Below, in pieces: positions 10,803 through 23,258 of a stretch of DNA of 64,000 bases. Location of the stretch: positions 124,001 to 188,000 of the forward strand of contig JAMFTG010000210.1 in assembly GCA_023974075.1 (NCBI GenBank), given 5' to 3'. Both the position numbers and the translations under genes were made by a program. The stretch comes from Chaenocephalus aceratus. Its lineage: Eukaryota > Chordata > Actinopteri > Perciformes > Channichthyidae. Every line of letters begins with the position of its first letter. The first letter of the stretch is position 1. The notes under the pieces were generated by a model. It made no database searches. It saw nothing but the letters and a program-made list of their open reading frames with translations, and had not been told where the DNA came from.

Positions 10803-10875
10803 GGCGCTGTAGCTTAGCGGTCAAAGTGCCTGTCTTGTAAACAGGAGATCCTGGGTTCAAATCCCAGCAGTGCCT
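10803..10875 (+). tRNA. tRNA-Thr(TGT) with normal T55
   Basis: Loop CTTGTAA and T25. This is the only TGT copy with the normal T-loop TTCAAAT; its T-arm and downstream spacer are of CGT type, so the normal base was gained by recombination with a CGT unit. Confidence 0.88.
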
Positions 10876-11156
10876 CTTTGATACAGAGATTATCTCCAAA
10901 TTACAAGACTACCCAATAAGAAGTTAGTTTCACATCCCACCACAAAAGTGGCCTCTTCAATGTTCTTTCAAACAAAGTTATGTTTATATTCAGAGTTACT
11001 CACCCAAGCTCATTGTGAGGATGTATAGGGTTTAAAAAAGAGTCAAATCAATTTCCTTTTAGCAAAAAAACTGTTGCAAAGCTGAGTGTTTTTGATCTAG
11101 TACTTTTTCAATTTGCTATCCCACTATCTTCTTGCAACATACATTGTGGTGAAGTA

Positions 11157-11229
11157 GGTGCTGTAGCTTAGCGTTCAAAGCGCCTGTCTTGTAAACAGGA
11201 GATCCACGGTCCAAATCCCAGCAGTGCCT
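11157..11229 (+). tRNA. tRNA-Thr(TGT), degenerate T-arm
   Basis: Loop CTTGTAA, but the T-stem is CACGG against CCCAG (two mismatches), G19-to-T in the D-loop, and C55. Confidence 0.72.
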
Positions 11230-11486
11230 CTTTGTTACAGAAAATATCTCTTGGATTAAATGTGTTATCCACCTCCAAATTAGGGGTTTGGTTTATTTTG
11301 GGCATAAAACTATATTAGTGCATTCCCCATCTAATACTTGACCGTGACAGGATGCAACATTACAGCTCAAAATATTGTTATTTTGGGACTTTATGAATAA
11401 AATATTTAACAGCCCGAAAGAACATGTGTAGAGATAAAGAGAAACAATGGAATTTACAAAGTAAGGAGGTAGTAATTGTTCAAAAA

Positions 11487-11558
11487 GGCGCTGTGGCTTA
11501 GTGGTGAAGTACCTGTCTTGTAAACAGGAGATCCTGGGTCCAAATCCCAGCAGTGCCT
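11487..11558 (+). tRNA. tRNA-Thr(TGT) on a CGT body (mosaic)
   Basis: The upstream flank and D-arm (TGGCTTAGTGG) are CGT type, but the loop is CTTGTAA and the T-arm is TGT type with C55. The crossover lies in or just before the anticodon arm. Confidence 0.83.
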
Positions 11559-11815
11559 CTTTGTTACAGAAAACATCTCTTGGATTAAGTGTGTTATCCA
11601 CCTCCAAATTAGGGGTTTGGTTTATTTTCGGCGTGAAACTATATTAGTGCATTCCCCATCTAATACTTGACCGTGACAGGATGCAACATTACAGCTCAAA
11701 ATATTGTTATTTTGGGACATTATGAAGAAAATATTTAACAGCCCGAAAGAACATGTGTAGAGATAAAGACAAACAATGGAATTTACAAAGTAAGGAGGTA
11801 GTAATTGTACAAAAA

Positions 11816-11887
11816 GGCGCTGTGGCTTAGTGGTAAAGCGCCTGTCTCGTAAACAGGAGATCCTGGTTTCAAATCCCAGTAGTGCCT
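11816..11887 (+). tRNA. tRNA-Thr(CGT)
   Basis: Loop CTCGTAA; G53-to-T as in the copy at 9768, and T66 wobble. Confidence 0.82.
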
Positions 11888-12167
11888 CTTTGATACAGAG
11901 ATTATCTCCAAATTACAAGACTACCCAATAAGAAGTTAGTTTCACATCCCACCACAAAAGTGGCCTCTTCATTTTCTTTCAAACAAAGTTATGTTTATAT
12001 TCAGAGTTACTCACCCAAACTCATTGTGAGGATGTATAGGGTTTAAAAAAGAGTCAAATCAATTTCCTTTTAGCAAAAAAACTGTTGCAAAGCTGAGTGT
12101 TTTTGATCTAGTACTTTTTCAATCTGCTATCCCACTGTCTTCTTGCAACATAAATTGTGGTGAAGTA

Positions 12168-12240
12168 GGTGCTGTAGCTTAGCGGTCAAAGCGCCTGTCT
12201 TGTAAACAGGAGATCCTGGGTCCAAATCCCAGCAGTGCCT
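12168..12240 (+). tRNA. tRNA-Thr(TGT)
   Basis: Consensus apart from T3 (wobble with G70); C55. Confidence 0.87.
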
Positions 12241-12497
12241 CTTTGTTACAGAAAACATCTCTTGGATTAAGTGTGTTATCCACCTCCAAATTAGGGGTTT
12301 GGTTTATTTTGGGCGTACAACTATATTAGTGCATTCCCCATCTAATACTTGACCGTGACAGGATGCAACATTACAGCTCAAAATATTGTTATTTTGGGAC
12401 TTTATGAATAAAATATTGAACAGCCCGAAAGAACATGTGTAGAGATAAATACAAACAATGGAATTTACAAAGTAAGGAGGTAGTAATTGTTCAAAAA

Positions 12498-12569
12498 GGC
12501 GCTGTGGCTTAGTGGTAAAGTGCCTGTCTCGTAAACAGGAGATCCTGGGTTCAAATCCCAGCAGTGCCT
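12498..12569 (+). tRNA. tRNA-Thr(CGT)
   Basis: Consensus apart from T25. Confidence 0.92.
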
Positions 12570-12849
12570 CTTTGATACAGAGATTATCTCCAAATTACAA
12601 GACTACCCAATAAGAAGTTAGTTTCACATCCCACCACAAAAGTGGCCTCTTCATTTTCTTTCAAACAAAGTTATGTTTATATTCAGAGTTACTCACCCAA
12701 ACTCATTGTGAGGATGTATAGGGTTTAAAAAAGAGTCAAATCAATTTCCTTTTAGCAAAAAAACTGTTGCAAAGCTGAGTGTTTTTGATCTAGTACTTTT
12801 TCAATCTGCTATCCCACTGTCTTCTTGCATCATACATTGTGGTGAAGTA

Positions 12850-12922
12850 GGTGCTGTAGCTTAGCGGTCAAAGCGCCTGTCTTGTAAACAGGAGATCCTG
12901 GGTCCAAACCCCAGCAGTGCCT
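12850..12922 (+). tRNA. tRNA-Thr(TGT)
   Basis: Loop CTTGTAA, T3, C55 and T60-to-C in the T-loop. Confidence 0.84.
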
Positions 12923-13178
12923 CTTTGTTACAGAAAATATCTCTTGGATTAAGTGTGTTATCCACCTCCAAATTAGGGGTTTGCTTTATTTTGGGCGTAA
13001 AACTATATTAGTGCATTCCCCATCTAATACTTGACCGTGACAGGATGCAACATTACAGCTCAAAATATTGTTATTTTGGGGCATTATGAATAAAATATTG
13101 AACAGCCCGAAAGAACATGTGTAGAGATAAATACAAACAATGGAATTTACAAAGTAAGGAGGTAGTAATTGTTCAAAA

Positions 13179-13250
13179 GGCGCTGTGGCTTAGTGGTAAA
13201 GTGCCTGTCTCGTAAACAGGAGATCCTGGGTTCAAATCCCAGTAGTGCCT
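13179..13250 (+). tRNA. tRNA-Thr(CGT)
   Basis: Loop CTCGTAA with T25 and T66 wobble pairs. Confidence 0.9.
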
Positions 13251-13528
13251 CTTTGATACAGAGATTATCTCCAAATTACAAGACTACCCAAGAAATTAGT
13301 TTCACATCCCACCACAAAAGTGGCCTCTTCAATGTTATTTCAAACAAAGTTACGTTTATATTCAGAGTTACTCACCCAAGCTCATTGTGAGGATTTATAG
13401 GGTTTAAAAAAGAGTCAAATCAATTTCCTTTTAGCAAAAAAACTGTTGCAAAGCTGATTGTTTTTGATCTAGTACTTTTTCAATCTGCTATCCCACTGTC
13501 TTCTTGCAACATACATTTTGGTGAAGTA

Positions 13529-13600
13529 GGTGCTGTAGCTTAGCGGTCAAAGCGCCTGTCTTGTAACAGGAGATCCACGGTCCAAATCCCAGCAGTGCCT
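13529..13600 (+). pseudogene. tRNA-Thr(TGT) pseudogene
   Basis: One A is missing from the anticodon loop/stem (CTTGTAACAGG), shortening the loop, and the T-stem is CACGG. Next to it, after 13670, the spacer carries a short AATAATAAGACCCCTGCAAT insertion, possibly a transposon footprint. Confidence 0.72.
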
Positions 13601-13876
13601 CTTTGTTACAGAAAACATCTCTTGGATTAAGTGTGTTATCCACCTCCAAATTAGGGTTTGGTTTATTTTGGGCGTAATAATAAGACCCCTGCAATACAAT
13701 AATATTAGTGCATTCCCCATCTAATACTTGACCGTGACAGGATGCAACATTACAGCTCAAAATATTGTTATTTTGGGACTTTATGAATAACATATTTAAC
13801 AGCCCGAAAGAACATGTGTAGAGATAAATAGAAACAATGGAATTTACAAAGTAAGGAGGTAGTAATTGTACAAAAA

Positions 13877-13948
13877 GGCGCTGTGGCTTATTGGTAAAGC
13901 GCCTGTCTCGTAAACAGGAGATCCTGGGTTCAAATCCCAGCAGTGCCG
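13877..13948 (+). tRNA. tRNA-Thr(CGT), discriminator G
   Basis: Loop CTCGTAA and stems intact. G15-to-T in the D-loop, and the discriminator base is G instead of T, which could affect charging or 3' processing. Confidence 0.82.
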
Positions 13949-14093
13949 CTTTGATACAGAGATTATCTCCAAATTACAAGACTACCCAATAAGAAGTTAG
14001 TTTCACATCCCACCACAAAAGTGGCCTCTTCAATGTTCTTTCAAACAAAGTTATGTTTATATTCAGAGTTACTCACCCAAGCTCATTGTGAGG

Positions 14094-14101
14094 ATGTATT
14101 G
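14094..14101. repeat. Left target duplication of hAT-like element
   Basis: ATGTATTG; differs from the right copy at one base. Confidence 0.8.
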
Positions 14102-15248
14102 CAGGGGTCTTCAACTAAAATTCAACGAGGTCCACTTAGAGAAAATGTCCCCATGCAAAGGTCCGGAACATAACAATGTCTAAGTTGCTTCATGAATTAG
14201 TGTGATATATTGAAGTGACCTGTAGCTTATCAACGTCTGCATGTAATCAGCAACTGACTGCCAATCAAATAAAGAAAGTACAATTCATAAACAACAATAT
14301 GTATTGTCAATTAACAATACTTAAATACTGTGGATATGTGTAATGTTCCTCTCGGGCTGTCGGGAGACAATAAATGAAATAGCTTTTGAAAATATGTGCA
14401 TCTTAAAAGTGCTTAATTTTAGATAAATAAAATAAAGTGTAGCAGCAGCTTGAGTTTCCATTTTTCTTTGTTAACCGTTTCACATCATGACTTAACAGTT
14501 TCAGCCGATTATAGAACAATATCAGTCTTTACACATCATAACAATTGAACAGTTTTAAAGTTTCTCTTTCTTTCCCTCTTATATTGCAGTCCCTCACTCG
14601 CTTTTTTTAAATTCAGTGTGAGAATTGAGCTCGAGCTTGTCCTGCCAGGAGTTTGTAAATCTGGGCTGACATGGAGTCAGGGCCATTCTCATACACACAC
14701 GCAGGTGCTCATTGGTTACAGTGATGCAAACACAGTATGGTGAAAAAAGAGAGAACTATTCGAAGCAGAAAAAAACCAGTGTAATATACCATCTGACAAA
14801 GGCCTGTGCTATAATGCTTCAATTAACTGGCTATTCTTTATAATATACTCAGATCAATAGGAGACAGAGATGTTAAGTTAAAAATCAAGGGTTTTTATTA
14901 TTATTTACAGCAGGGGTGAGGAACCTTTTTCCTTTCAATTTTTACAACATCCTCCGAGGGTCGTACAAATTATTGAACTCAACCTCTGCTTAAAAAAAGT
15001 AAAATCACAGTCCATTAATTTGGCCTTTCTTTCATGCTGTGCAAAGAAAAAGCAACCTCTTAATCCAGATATCTCACCATGACTCTCGTATGCATGCATG
15101 TGCACGGTGTGGCATGACCACCAAAACAGAAAGATATGGACACAAGATGTGTGCAAATGTATTTAGTATCCTATCCATGTGAACATGATTTAAGTGGGAG
15201 GGGGGACCTAACCTCCTCTAGGGGGGTCCGGGGGCATGCTCCCCCGGG

Positions 15249-15289
<41 letters not shown>

Positions 15290-16141
15290 TATTGAAGTTA
15301 AATGCATCAATCTGGTGCACTTTGAGAGCAACATTAAGAGATCTATGGATACATCTCCCAACACCCATATGAAACAGAACTGTAAGCAGATTTTTCTTTT
15401 TGGATATTTTACAAATCACACCCCTTTTAAACTCTATTCTTGTTATTTTTAACAACTTTTTTGTTACTGTCATATAGTATTTTATACCTGTTTTTCATTT
15501 AGTCTCATTAATAACTATAATGATCATATCAAGGTGTGCCTTAACCTCACTGAGCTGAGGTTATTTGAGCCTCTCAGGAGAGAGCTCTCTTCCACCTGGT
15601 TGTAGAAAAGCTCTTTAAATGTGTTAGCATAGCTAGCTAACCAGATGCTAATAACAACAGATCGCCACTGTGCTTACAACTAAAGACACAGCCACGCAAA
15701 CACTGCGGCATGTGTACGGCTCCTTATGGGTATTGCAATATTTGAAGAGCTGGAGCGGCGTTCCGGTGCTCTCTGTCAGCACTCCTTTCAGACGAGACAT
15801 ATACCACGTGAAGACACGTTACGCTCGTGTTGTGTTCAAGGAACCTGTACTTGGCCAGGAAAAACAGGTACTGGCTTGTTTAATTATTTTTGCGGTCTAG
15901 ATTTCTTCTTCTTTTTTGAAGTGAGAAGTTGTCCGTCAGTCGGACTGACGGACGGACTCCCCCCACCCCAAAACGAAAACTCTTCGATTCTCCACGAATT
16001 ACACAAGTCACCCATATCAGCGTTAAAAAAGCGGGAGGCTTCGAAAAATCCCCTATTAATGTATTGATTATAGCGCCGGGTCCGTATAGGTCGGCGTCTG
16101 GGTCCGGATCCGGACCGCGGTCCGCCTGTTGCCGACCCCTG
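14102..16141. mobile_element. Non-autonomous hAT-like element (2.04 kb)
   Basis: It begins CAGGGGTCTTC and ends GCCGACCCCTG, and is flanked by ATGTATTG (14094-14101) and ATGTATAG (16142-16149), an 8-bp target duplication with one mismatch. The interrupted spacer resumes exactly after the second copy. No transposase is recognisable. Inside, CAGGGGTGAGGAACC at about 14912 resembles another hAT end, so a nested insertion is likely; there is also a long T-run and an unidentified GC-rich stretch near 15930-16130. Confidence 0.82.
15253..15286. repeat. Poly(T) tract
   Basis: Uninterrupted run of about 34 T inside the hAT-like element; possibly the reverse of a poly(A) tail of a nested retroposon. 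Confidence 0.9.
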
Positions 16142-16149
16142 ATGTATAG
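16142..16149. repeat. Right target duplication of hAT-like element
   Basis: ATGTATAG, continuing into the array sequence GGTTTAAAAAAGAG found in other units. Confidence 0.8.
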
Positions 16150-16277
16150 GGTTTAAAAAAGAGTCAAATCAATTTCCTTTTAGCAAAAAAACTGTTGCAA
16201 AGCTGAGTGTTTTTGATCTAGTACTTTTTCAATTTGCTATCCCACTGTCTTCTTGCAACATAAATTGTGGTGAAGTA

Positions 16278-16350
16278 GGTGCTGTAGCTTAGCGGTCAAA
16301 GCGCCTGTCTTGTAAACAGGAGATCCTGGGTCCAAATCCCAGCAGTGCCT
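16278..16350 (+). tRNA. tRNA-Thr(TGT)
   Basis: Loop CTTGTAA, T3, C55. It lies between the 2.0-kb hAT-like insertion and the composite block; its own unit is uninterrupted. Confidence 0.87.
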
Positions 16351-16588
16351 CTTTGTTACAGAAAATATCTCTTGGATTAAGTGTGTTATCCACCTCCAAA
16401 TTAGGGGTTTAGTTTATTTTTTCGGCGTAAAACTATATTAGTACATTCCCCATCTAATACTTGACCGTGACAGGATGCAACATTATAGCTCAACATATTG
16501 TTATTTTGGGACTTTATGAATAAAATATTTAACAGCCCGAAAGAACATGTGTAGAGATAAAGAGAAACAATGGAAATTAAAACTGCGG

Positions 16589-17305
16589 TCACAGACGTGC
16601 ACGCAGTTGTGGGCGGGCCTTCGCGTCCGAGCGCCTGTAGGGGAGGGTCGCTGGTCGTCCCGGCGTCAAGCAGATGCGCGCGTGTCCTCCGAAATGAGCC
16701 GTTCGTAATTTCTCAAACGTTCGTGTCCCAGACTGCATCTTCCCCATAATACTCGGGCATGCATGTGAGTGGTGGAGGAGGGGGTGGTGGAGATGCAGGG
16801 CCTTCAGCAGGGCCTTCAGCAAACTCCAACAATTCTGCAGCAAGCTGCTCCCTGACAGTCTTCTGGGTGTGTGGCTTTGTCCTGCTGCATCTAACAAATG
16901 TGGAAAAACAAAGAGATTAGATTAATTCACTGGCTTATATTTATAGGATAATATTGGACTATAAATGAAATATTACACCAAATAAATAAGTAAACACATG
17001 TATATATTCATTCACTGGCCATTCATTTAGAAAATGTAACTCCAAAAAGACAAGTAAAACTATTTAGCATTTTGCCTAATCATTCCTGTAGCTTCTTGGC
17101 TAAGCTAGCACTGTGACGCAGTTCCACCAAACACATAAGTAATATATAAAAACAGAGAGATTACATACCTTTCCCGTGGTGGAAGTTCAACATCCGAGTC
17201 ACTACTGCCCGGATCCAGGTCTGGCTGGAGGAGATCTTCATCATCCGACGAAGAGTCATTTGGTATGATCAAAGCCCCGCTATCGTCAGCTAGCATCTCT
17301 AGCAC
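16589..17305 (-). pseudogene. piggyBac-like transposase remnants
   Basis: On the minus strand, an acidic segment of SSSDDE and GSSDSD type (17,105-17,305) resembles the N-terminus of piggyBac-derived proteins. A second stretch near 16,740-16,900, readable as KTVREQLAAELLEF, resembles a sequence before the C-terminus. The catalytic core is absent, and TTAA occurs at the left edge. Family assignment is tentative; a PIF/Harbinger origin is not excluded. Confidence 0.3.
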
Positions 17306-18329
17306 CTGCTCGCCTCGGTGGTGAAGCTCTCCCTTCTGGCTGCGTAATGCGTAATGGAGCGGGCGTAGTTTATACTATGCAGGATCATATCTTTGGAACC
17401 CATTGGTCGATTTGGGTGATTGACACCTTTTCTGAACCGTTGGAGCCAATAGAATCGAGTGACAGTTAGTAAGTCCCGCTAAACACTTACGTCAAGTAGA
17501 GAGAGGTTTGCGTAAACAGCACGTGAGACAGCATTAGCTCGGGACTGCAAAACGTTATACCTACTCTGCTGCCATGAATGTAATGATAGATTATCAGGAA
17601 CAATTCTAAAGTGACTAAGAGACATTGGATTAACCTTAAGCAGCGTTTTTATTCCCTTGAACAAGAGCTTTGATCACAAAACAGCAACGGTAAGACATAC
17701 TTATTGTTATGGTTTTGAAAACTGTTGTTTTTTTTCTTCTCTGTTCTGGCTGATGGCTCAGTGAGTTTGTGTCCTACAGTGATGATACTTATAACAAAAA
17801 TAATCTGTGGAGTATCAGTTTTCAGATGATATGTAGTTTGTGCAGAAAACATTAAGTTTTAAAGGTCGTTTTTGCTAGTTAGCACCGGAAGTAGCATCTG
17901 CCCGTTTTAGCTAAGGGCTAATGCTAATGCTTCTTGTGAGACTTTTGTTTTGTTTCGGTAAAAATAGTTCTTATCGTCAGTTAGCTGAGATTCTTCTCTT
18001 TAATCTGGTATAACACATTAATAGGTTTTTAAATATTAAGATGCTCTGAGACACAGTGTCGTGGAAAAAAAAAAACAGGGTCCCCGCCGGCTTAACAGGT
18101 TAACCGTGGCGTGCGGTGCAGTGGGTTGTGCAGACGTTCTGCCCTTGACTGTTTGTTTACTCAATAAACGCATCTCCTCTTGATATTAGGCCATGTATGT
18201 TCCATACCAGTGGAGTTTGCTTTTTGTTGTTGTGTTTATTGATCAAAAAGCAAACCTTCAATACAGCTGTTATGTGGTCAAGGTAAGTAAAGTAATAATT
18301 GAAGCTGTGTATTGGTTAATATTAGCGTA
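17306..18329. other. Unassigned sequence in composite block
   Basis: No convincing open frame, RNA gene or known repeat end is seen. It contains a short A-run followed by CAGGGTCCCCGCCGG near 18,077 that might be a transposon end. Confidence 0.4.
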
Positions 18330-19080
18330 TGACTTAAAATGAAAACACAACAGCATTTCACAAAACGCTACAGCATTTCACAAAACGCCGCAGCATTTCA
18401 GAAAACACCACAGCATTTCACATTGGACGGAAAGGGTATTCCGTAGGGAGAACACTTCTTGTTTATGATTGGACAGAGCCAGCCAGACAGCACTGCTGTG
18501 ATTGGTTGTTTTTGCTGCCAGTGAAGAAATGACGCTTCGTGATTGGTCAACGTCTGACAGCGCAATATGTCCCAACCGGTCCCTCCCAACACATCAGCCG
18601 TTAGCACACACTCAGAGCTCACAGCTCCTCATATCTGTTCAGAAACTGGACAAAAGTTAAATATGTACAAACCACAGATGGCGAATACAGTCGCTGCTTT
18701 ATTTATGTCTGTATGACGTTGTTGTGAGTGTGGACGGAGCAGCTACAGGTTAGTTTAGCCTGATGGATCCGATTCCATTCTGAAAACACGCATTTTAAAA
18801 GCTTTTCGCCTGCCGTCTTGTCTGCAGACTTGTCAAAGCATTAATTCATGGTTTTTACTAACCGTTATCAGTATTAGTTACTTCGGCATCACTTTGAAAC
18901 GTGTATTACAATTAAATCACTGTCAAATATGTTCATTTTGTTGTAGTTGGTATCTCCTATAGGATTTACATGGAGATACTTCCCGCCCCCTCTCCAGCGC
19001 GTCTTGTTTGAATGACAGGAGCAAACACAGCTGACAGCCGCGGTGAAACTCAAGCGATTAGAGCGATGCGGATATTGGGT

Positions 19081-19888
19081 AAGGCAAGGCAAGGCAAGTT
19101 TATTTATAGAGCACTTTTCAACTCAAGGCAATTCAAAGTGCTTTACAAAAAAAAAAATGAAAGACATTAAGCATTAAAAAAGAAAAGCTAATCAAATAAA
19201 CATTAAGGAAAAATACATGGATAAAAGTTACAGTGCAGTCTAAAATATAAATAGTTCAATTAAACATTACAAGAAAAAGTACATGGATAAAAGTTACAGT
19301 GCAGTTTAAGATATGAATAGTTCAATTAAAAGCAGCGACAAAAAGAAAAGTCTTCAGCCTGGATTTAAAAGTAGTCAGAGTTGCAGCGGACCTGCAGGTT
19401 TCTGGGAGTTTGTTCCAGATATTTGGAGCATAATAACTGAACGCTGCTTCTCCATGTTTAGTTCTGACTCTGGGGACAGAAAGCTGACCAGTCCCTGAAG
19501 ACCTGAGAGATCTGGATGGTTCATAGTTTAGCAGGAGGTCAGTAATGTCTTTTGGGCCTAAACCATTCAGTGCTTTATAAACCAGCAGCAGTATTTTGAA
19601 ATCTATTCTTTGACACACAGGAAGCCAGTGTAAAGACTTCAGAACAGGAGTGATGTGATCCACTTTCTTAGTGTTAGTGAGGACTCGAGCAGCGGCGTTC
19701 TGAATCAGCTGCAGCTTTCTAATAGATTTTTTAGTGAGACCTGTGAAGACACCATTGCAGTAGTCGAGTCTACTGAAGATAAAGGCATGGACAAGTTTTT
19801 CCAAATCCTGCTGTGACATTAGTCTTTTAATCCTGGATATGTTCTTTAGGTGATAGTAGGCTGATTTAGTAACTGGGTAGTCTACCAT
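19081..19888 (-). pseudogene. LINE 3' end (L2/CR1-like) with partial reverse transcriptase
   Basis: The minus strand encodes 188 residues (19,322-19,888) with the C-terminal reverse transcriptase region typical of fish L2/CR1-type LINEs: FSRLDYCNGVFTGL, LQLIQNAAARVLT, ITPVLKSLHWLPV and YKALNGLGP. A non-coding tail follows, ending in repeated AAGGC units at 19,081-19,097. The 5' part, including the endonuclease and catalytic YxDD region, is missing, as expected for a 5'-truncated insertion. Confidence 0.8.
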
Positions 19889-20340
19889 AGTATTTACATG
19901 GAGATAAGCCCCTTAAAAACCATGAATTAATAAAGCATTAATTCTGTGTTTACTCCTGTGATTCAAAAAAGACGCTGGAGAGGGGGCAGGCCGGATCTCC
20001 ATGTAAATCCTATCGGAATCGGATCGATCAGGCTAAACTAACCTGTAGCTGCTCCGTCCACACTCACAACAACATCATACAGACATAAATAAAGCAGCGA
20101 CTGTATTCACCATGACATAGACAGTCTGTGTTTTGCATATCTTTAACTTTTGTCCAGTTTCTGAACAGATATGAGGAGCTGTGAGCTCTGAGTGTGTGCT
20201 AACAGCTAACGGCTGATGTGTTGGTCCAATCACGAAGTCATTTCTTGAAAAAACAACCAATCACAGCAGTGCTTCTCTGGCTGGCTCTGTCCACAAACAA
20301 TATCACAAACAATAAGTGTTCTCCCTAAGGAATACCCTTT

Positions 20341-20584
20341 CCGTCCAATGTGAAATGCTGCAGTGTTTTGTGAAATGCTGCGGTGTTTTGTGAAATGCTG
20401 TGGCGTTTTGTGAAATGCTGTGGTGTTTTGTGAAATGCTGCGGCGTTTTGTGAAATGCTGTTGTGTTTTCTGAAATGCTGTGGCGATTTGTGAAATGCTG
20501 TGGCGTTTTGTGAAATGCTGTTGTGTTTTGTGAAATGCTGTTGTGTTTTGTGAAATTCTGTTGTGTTTTGTGAAATGCTGTGGT
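20341..20584. repeat. 20-bp minisatellite
   Basis: About twelve tandem copies of TGAAATGCTGTGGYGTTTTG. Long reading frames on the minus strand (repeated HFTKHRSISQNT type) are translations of this repeat, not genes. Confidence 0.9.
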
Positions 20585-20605
20585 TTCTTGCACTTCAGGG
20601 CCACC

Positions 20606-22136
20606 GTACCATAGAGATGTTTTTATTTTAAAGTAAATTGAGATGGAACATAGTAAAAACATGTAAATTCTAATGTCCGCCTAAAAAAAAAACATTACTT
20701 ATAGTGAAAACCACCCTTGAATGATGAGTTTAGTAGACTAAAAGCTTTAGGAATCCAAACTATAACATATAATAAGTACCCTGTATCAAGATTGATGCAA
20801 AACAAGTGAAATTTGACCTTTTTAAGAGAGGTTTAGAAAAATAAAGTCCACCTCACCTCTGGGTAATTTGGGAACCATCAGTTCCATTTGAACGTTTTCA
20901 CTGTAAAAATCATTTTATTACTTTGTATTATCACTATAGGTATTCATTCCATCCAAATACAACTGTTGTGAAAAAATAAATAAAATAAAAATAAAACATA
21001 CTCTGTTATCGTCTTAGGCCCCACGGACCCGTAATCGCGTCATTTTCAGGAAACAACGTCTAAGGAAGCTTAATATTTAATAAACTATGAATATTTTATA
21101 TCCATAGAACGGGAAAAAAACTTATTTAACTGATCTTTTTCATTTATTTTTTCACAAAAAACACACAATGCTAACAGTGAGCCTCTGAATTAGCCCCGAG
21201 CGAAAAATGCTAACCTATTACTGCACCGAAAATCACTCCTAGCTCCCTTATTACTTATCCTAGCTCCACATCAAACACATTGTTTATGACCGCAAGGAGA
21301 CACAGAATCTAACGGTGCCCACCTCAACACTAAAAGATACAAACTAGCGAGGTTACCAACAAAAACGTACATCAAAACAAGTGGCGCTAGGTATTAGCAT
21401 TAGCACTGCACACACCCACCGCGTGTTCCAATGAAAAGCATACATATATATAAATAAAGTATAAAGTATAGGTCAACACATTTCAGTATAACACACCAAT
21501 TGCGATATTACTCACGTTTGACCGTGGCGCAGGGTTTCTATGTACCGAGAAGTGGGTAGTTTAATGAGTCTGTTGACGACAAAACCTCCGCGCACACAGA
21601 CAGCCAAGGCAAGCTACCTGAATTAAGTCTCTCCCTAAACCGGAAATACCGGAAATGTGACATCCGGTTTGTCATTCACAATAAAGTTTTTCAAAATAAA
21701 GGTACATTTAATATTGACGTATCAAATTGATTCAAATGTCTTACACAACACATGTATCGAGACAATAAATGAACTGTTTATATAGTCGATCAACACTGTG
21801 TATGTTACTCATTACAGGATAATCACATGGCACTAAATCAGACCGGCTGTTCTCCTCTGTTTACATCCTGCTGGTTTAAATTATGTGTTCTATAGGCTCT
21901 GTGCACAAGATTGAGTTGAGTAGTGAGCCTTTCGTTTTTTTTTCGTGGTGAGATGTCTGCTGAGAGGTCCTTGTATACCTCGCTGACTTTGAGGACATCT
22001 GGGTCTGGCAGCTCCCCCGCACGGCCTTGTAACGTGTACTCCTTTGAACACAGCTACATACAATTACTTAGGACAATATATATTACCTTACACCGTCAGC
22101 AACTGTAAACTGCTTTGGCATAGTGGAAATGAACAC
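20606..22136. other. Unassigned AT-rich sequence
   Basis: No supported coding region or repeat boundary found. Short open frames are not recognisable. Confidence 0.4.
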
Positions 22137-22144
22137 CATGTCAC

Positions 22145-23258
22145 CAGGGTTGGGTTGTAACGGAATACATGTAACGGCGTTACGTAATCAGAATACAAAA
22201 ATCAAGTAACTGTATTCAGCTCGCGTTACATTTGAAAAACGAGTAATCTGATTACAGTTACTTTCGTAAACCTGAAGTGAATACATTTTGGATTACTTAT
22301 TGGAATTATTGGTGGAAAGATTTCCTCACAACATTTAATATTCATTACTAAAGGTACAGCGGAATCATCACAGCGCACAAAACCTATTACCGCCGCAGAT
22401 GGGCCAAAAAAGCGTTTGAAAAAAAATCGCGGGTCCGCTCGCTCTGAAACAATAACAACGAAACATGGAGGAACAAAAGTCTGCGTTTAAATCGCGTGTG
22501 TGTATATAGAGGTGTGTGTGGTTAAAACACATCAGTCTGCGGTCGCTCTTTAGCCTTACTAATGATTATTTCTGAAGGTAAACACAGTGAAGGCGGTGCG
22601 AAAGGCGGTGCGAGCTCGTCTTCTCAGAGGCTGAGTTAACCCTCCCGCTGCCTCCTGGCGCTGCAGAGATGTCATGAAGTGAAGCAGGTTTTCCTTCTAT
22701 AAAACAGCTGCGGGCAGCAGATACCGTGAGAGTCACATGAATTCATAGATCAAGGCAGACTGGTGCACACACTCTCCTCTCCTGTTTTGCCAATCCGGTG
22801 CTTAAACAAATATAGCTCTACACCCCTGGCCGAAATGTCCTTAAAATGAAGTCCGAGTTCGACATTTTAATTCATGTCCTGCCAACACTGGCAGGACAGA
22901 AGGCGACACGCCCTTTCTAAGCCGTGTCCCTCACTCACTCCTCACATCCCAAGCTGCATCCCCAACAAGTGTATTATGTTGTTAAATCGTTTCAGATGTG
23001 ATATTTCAGTTGTGCTCTTGATAAGCCATTAAAACAGTAAAAACACGTTCAGTTTCCTTTTGCTTTTTGTGTCTCCTGTTCACCAAAACATACCCATTTT
23101 AGATGGAAAAAGAAAGTAATCCAAAAGTAATCTAAAAGTAATCTGATTACGTTACTTTTTAAAGACACGTAACTGTAACTGTATTCGGATTACTTTCAGA
23201 GCCATGTAATCAGTAATCAGTAACTGATTACATTTACAAAGTAACCCTCCCAACCCTG
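22145..23258. mobile_element. hAT MITE (1.11 kb) with perfect 8-bp target duplication
   Basis: It begins CAGGGTTGGG and ends CCCAACCCTG. The flanks are CATGTCAC on both sides (22,137-22,144 and 23,259-23,266). The subterminal regions are inverted repeats rich in GTAATC/GATTAC. The middle has no transposase. The 8-bp duplication places it in the hAT superfamily. Confidence 0.88.

Larger units (their letters stand above)
18330..20605. mobile_element. Fold-back element with minisatellite ends
   Basis: Sequence at 18,350-18,780 recurs as its reverse complement at 20,020-20,600. Shared landmarks are a 20-bp repeat of TGAAATGCTG type, a TTGGACGGAAAGGGTATTCC box, and a GCAGCTACAGGTTAGTTTAGCC box. 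A further inverted pair lies inward at 18,955-19,015 and 19,970-20,010. The right arm carries about twelve copies of the 20-bp repeat, the left arm about three. A LINE 3' end sits between the arms. No transposase is seen. Confidence 0.65.

Noticed and set aside
15670..16156. Overlapping plus-strand frames inside the 2.0-kb hAT-like element
   Set aside because: No recognisable domain and mutually overlapping; likely chance frames in GC-rich repeat DNA.
20230..20662. Minus-strand frames of 119-124 codons with His-Phe-Thr-Lys repeats
   Set aside because: Translation of the 20-bp minisatellite.
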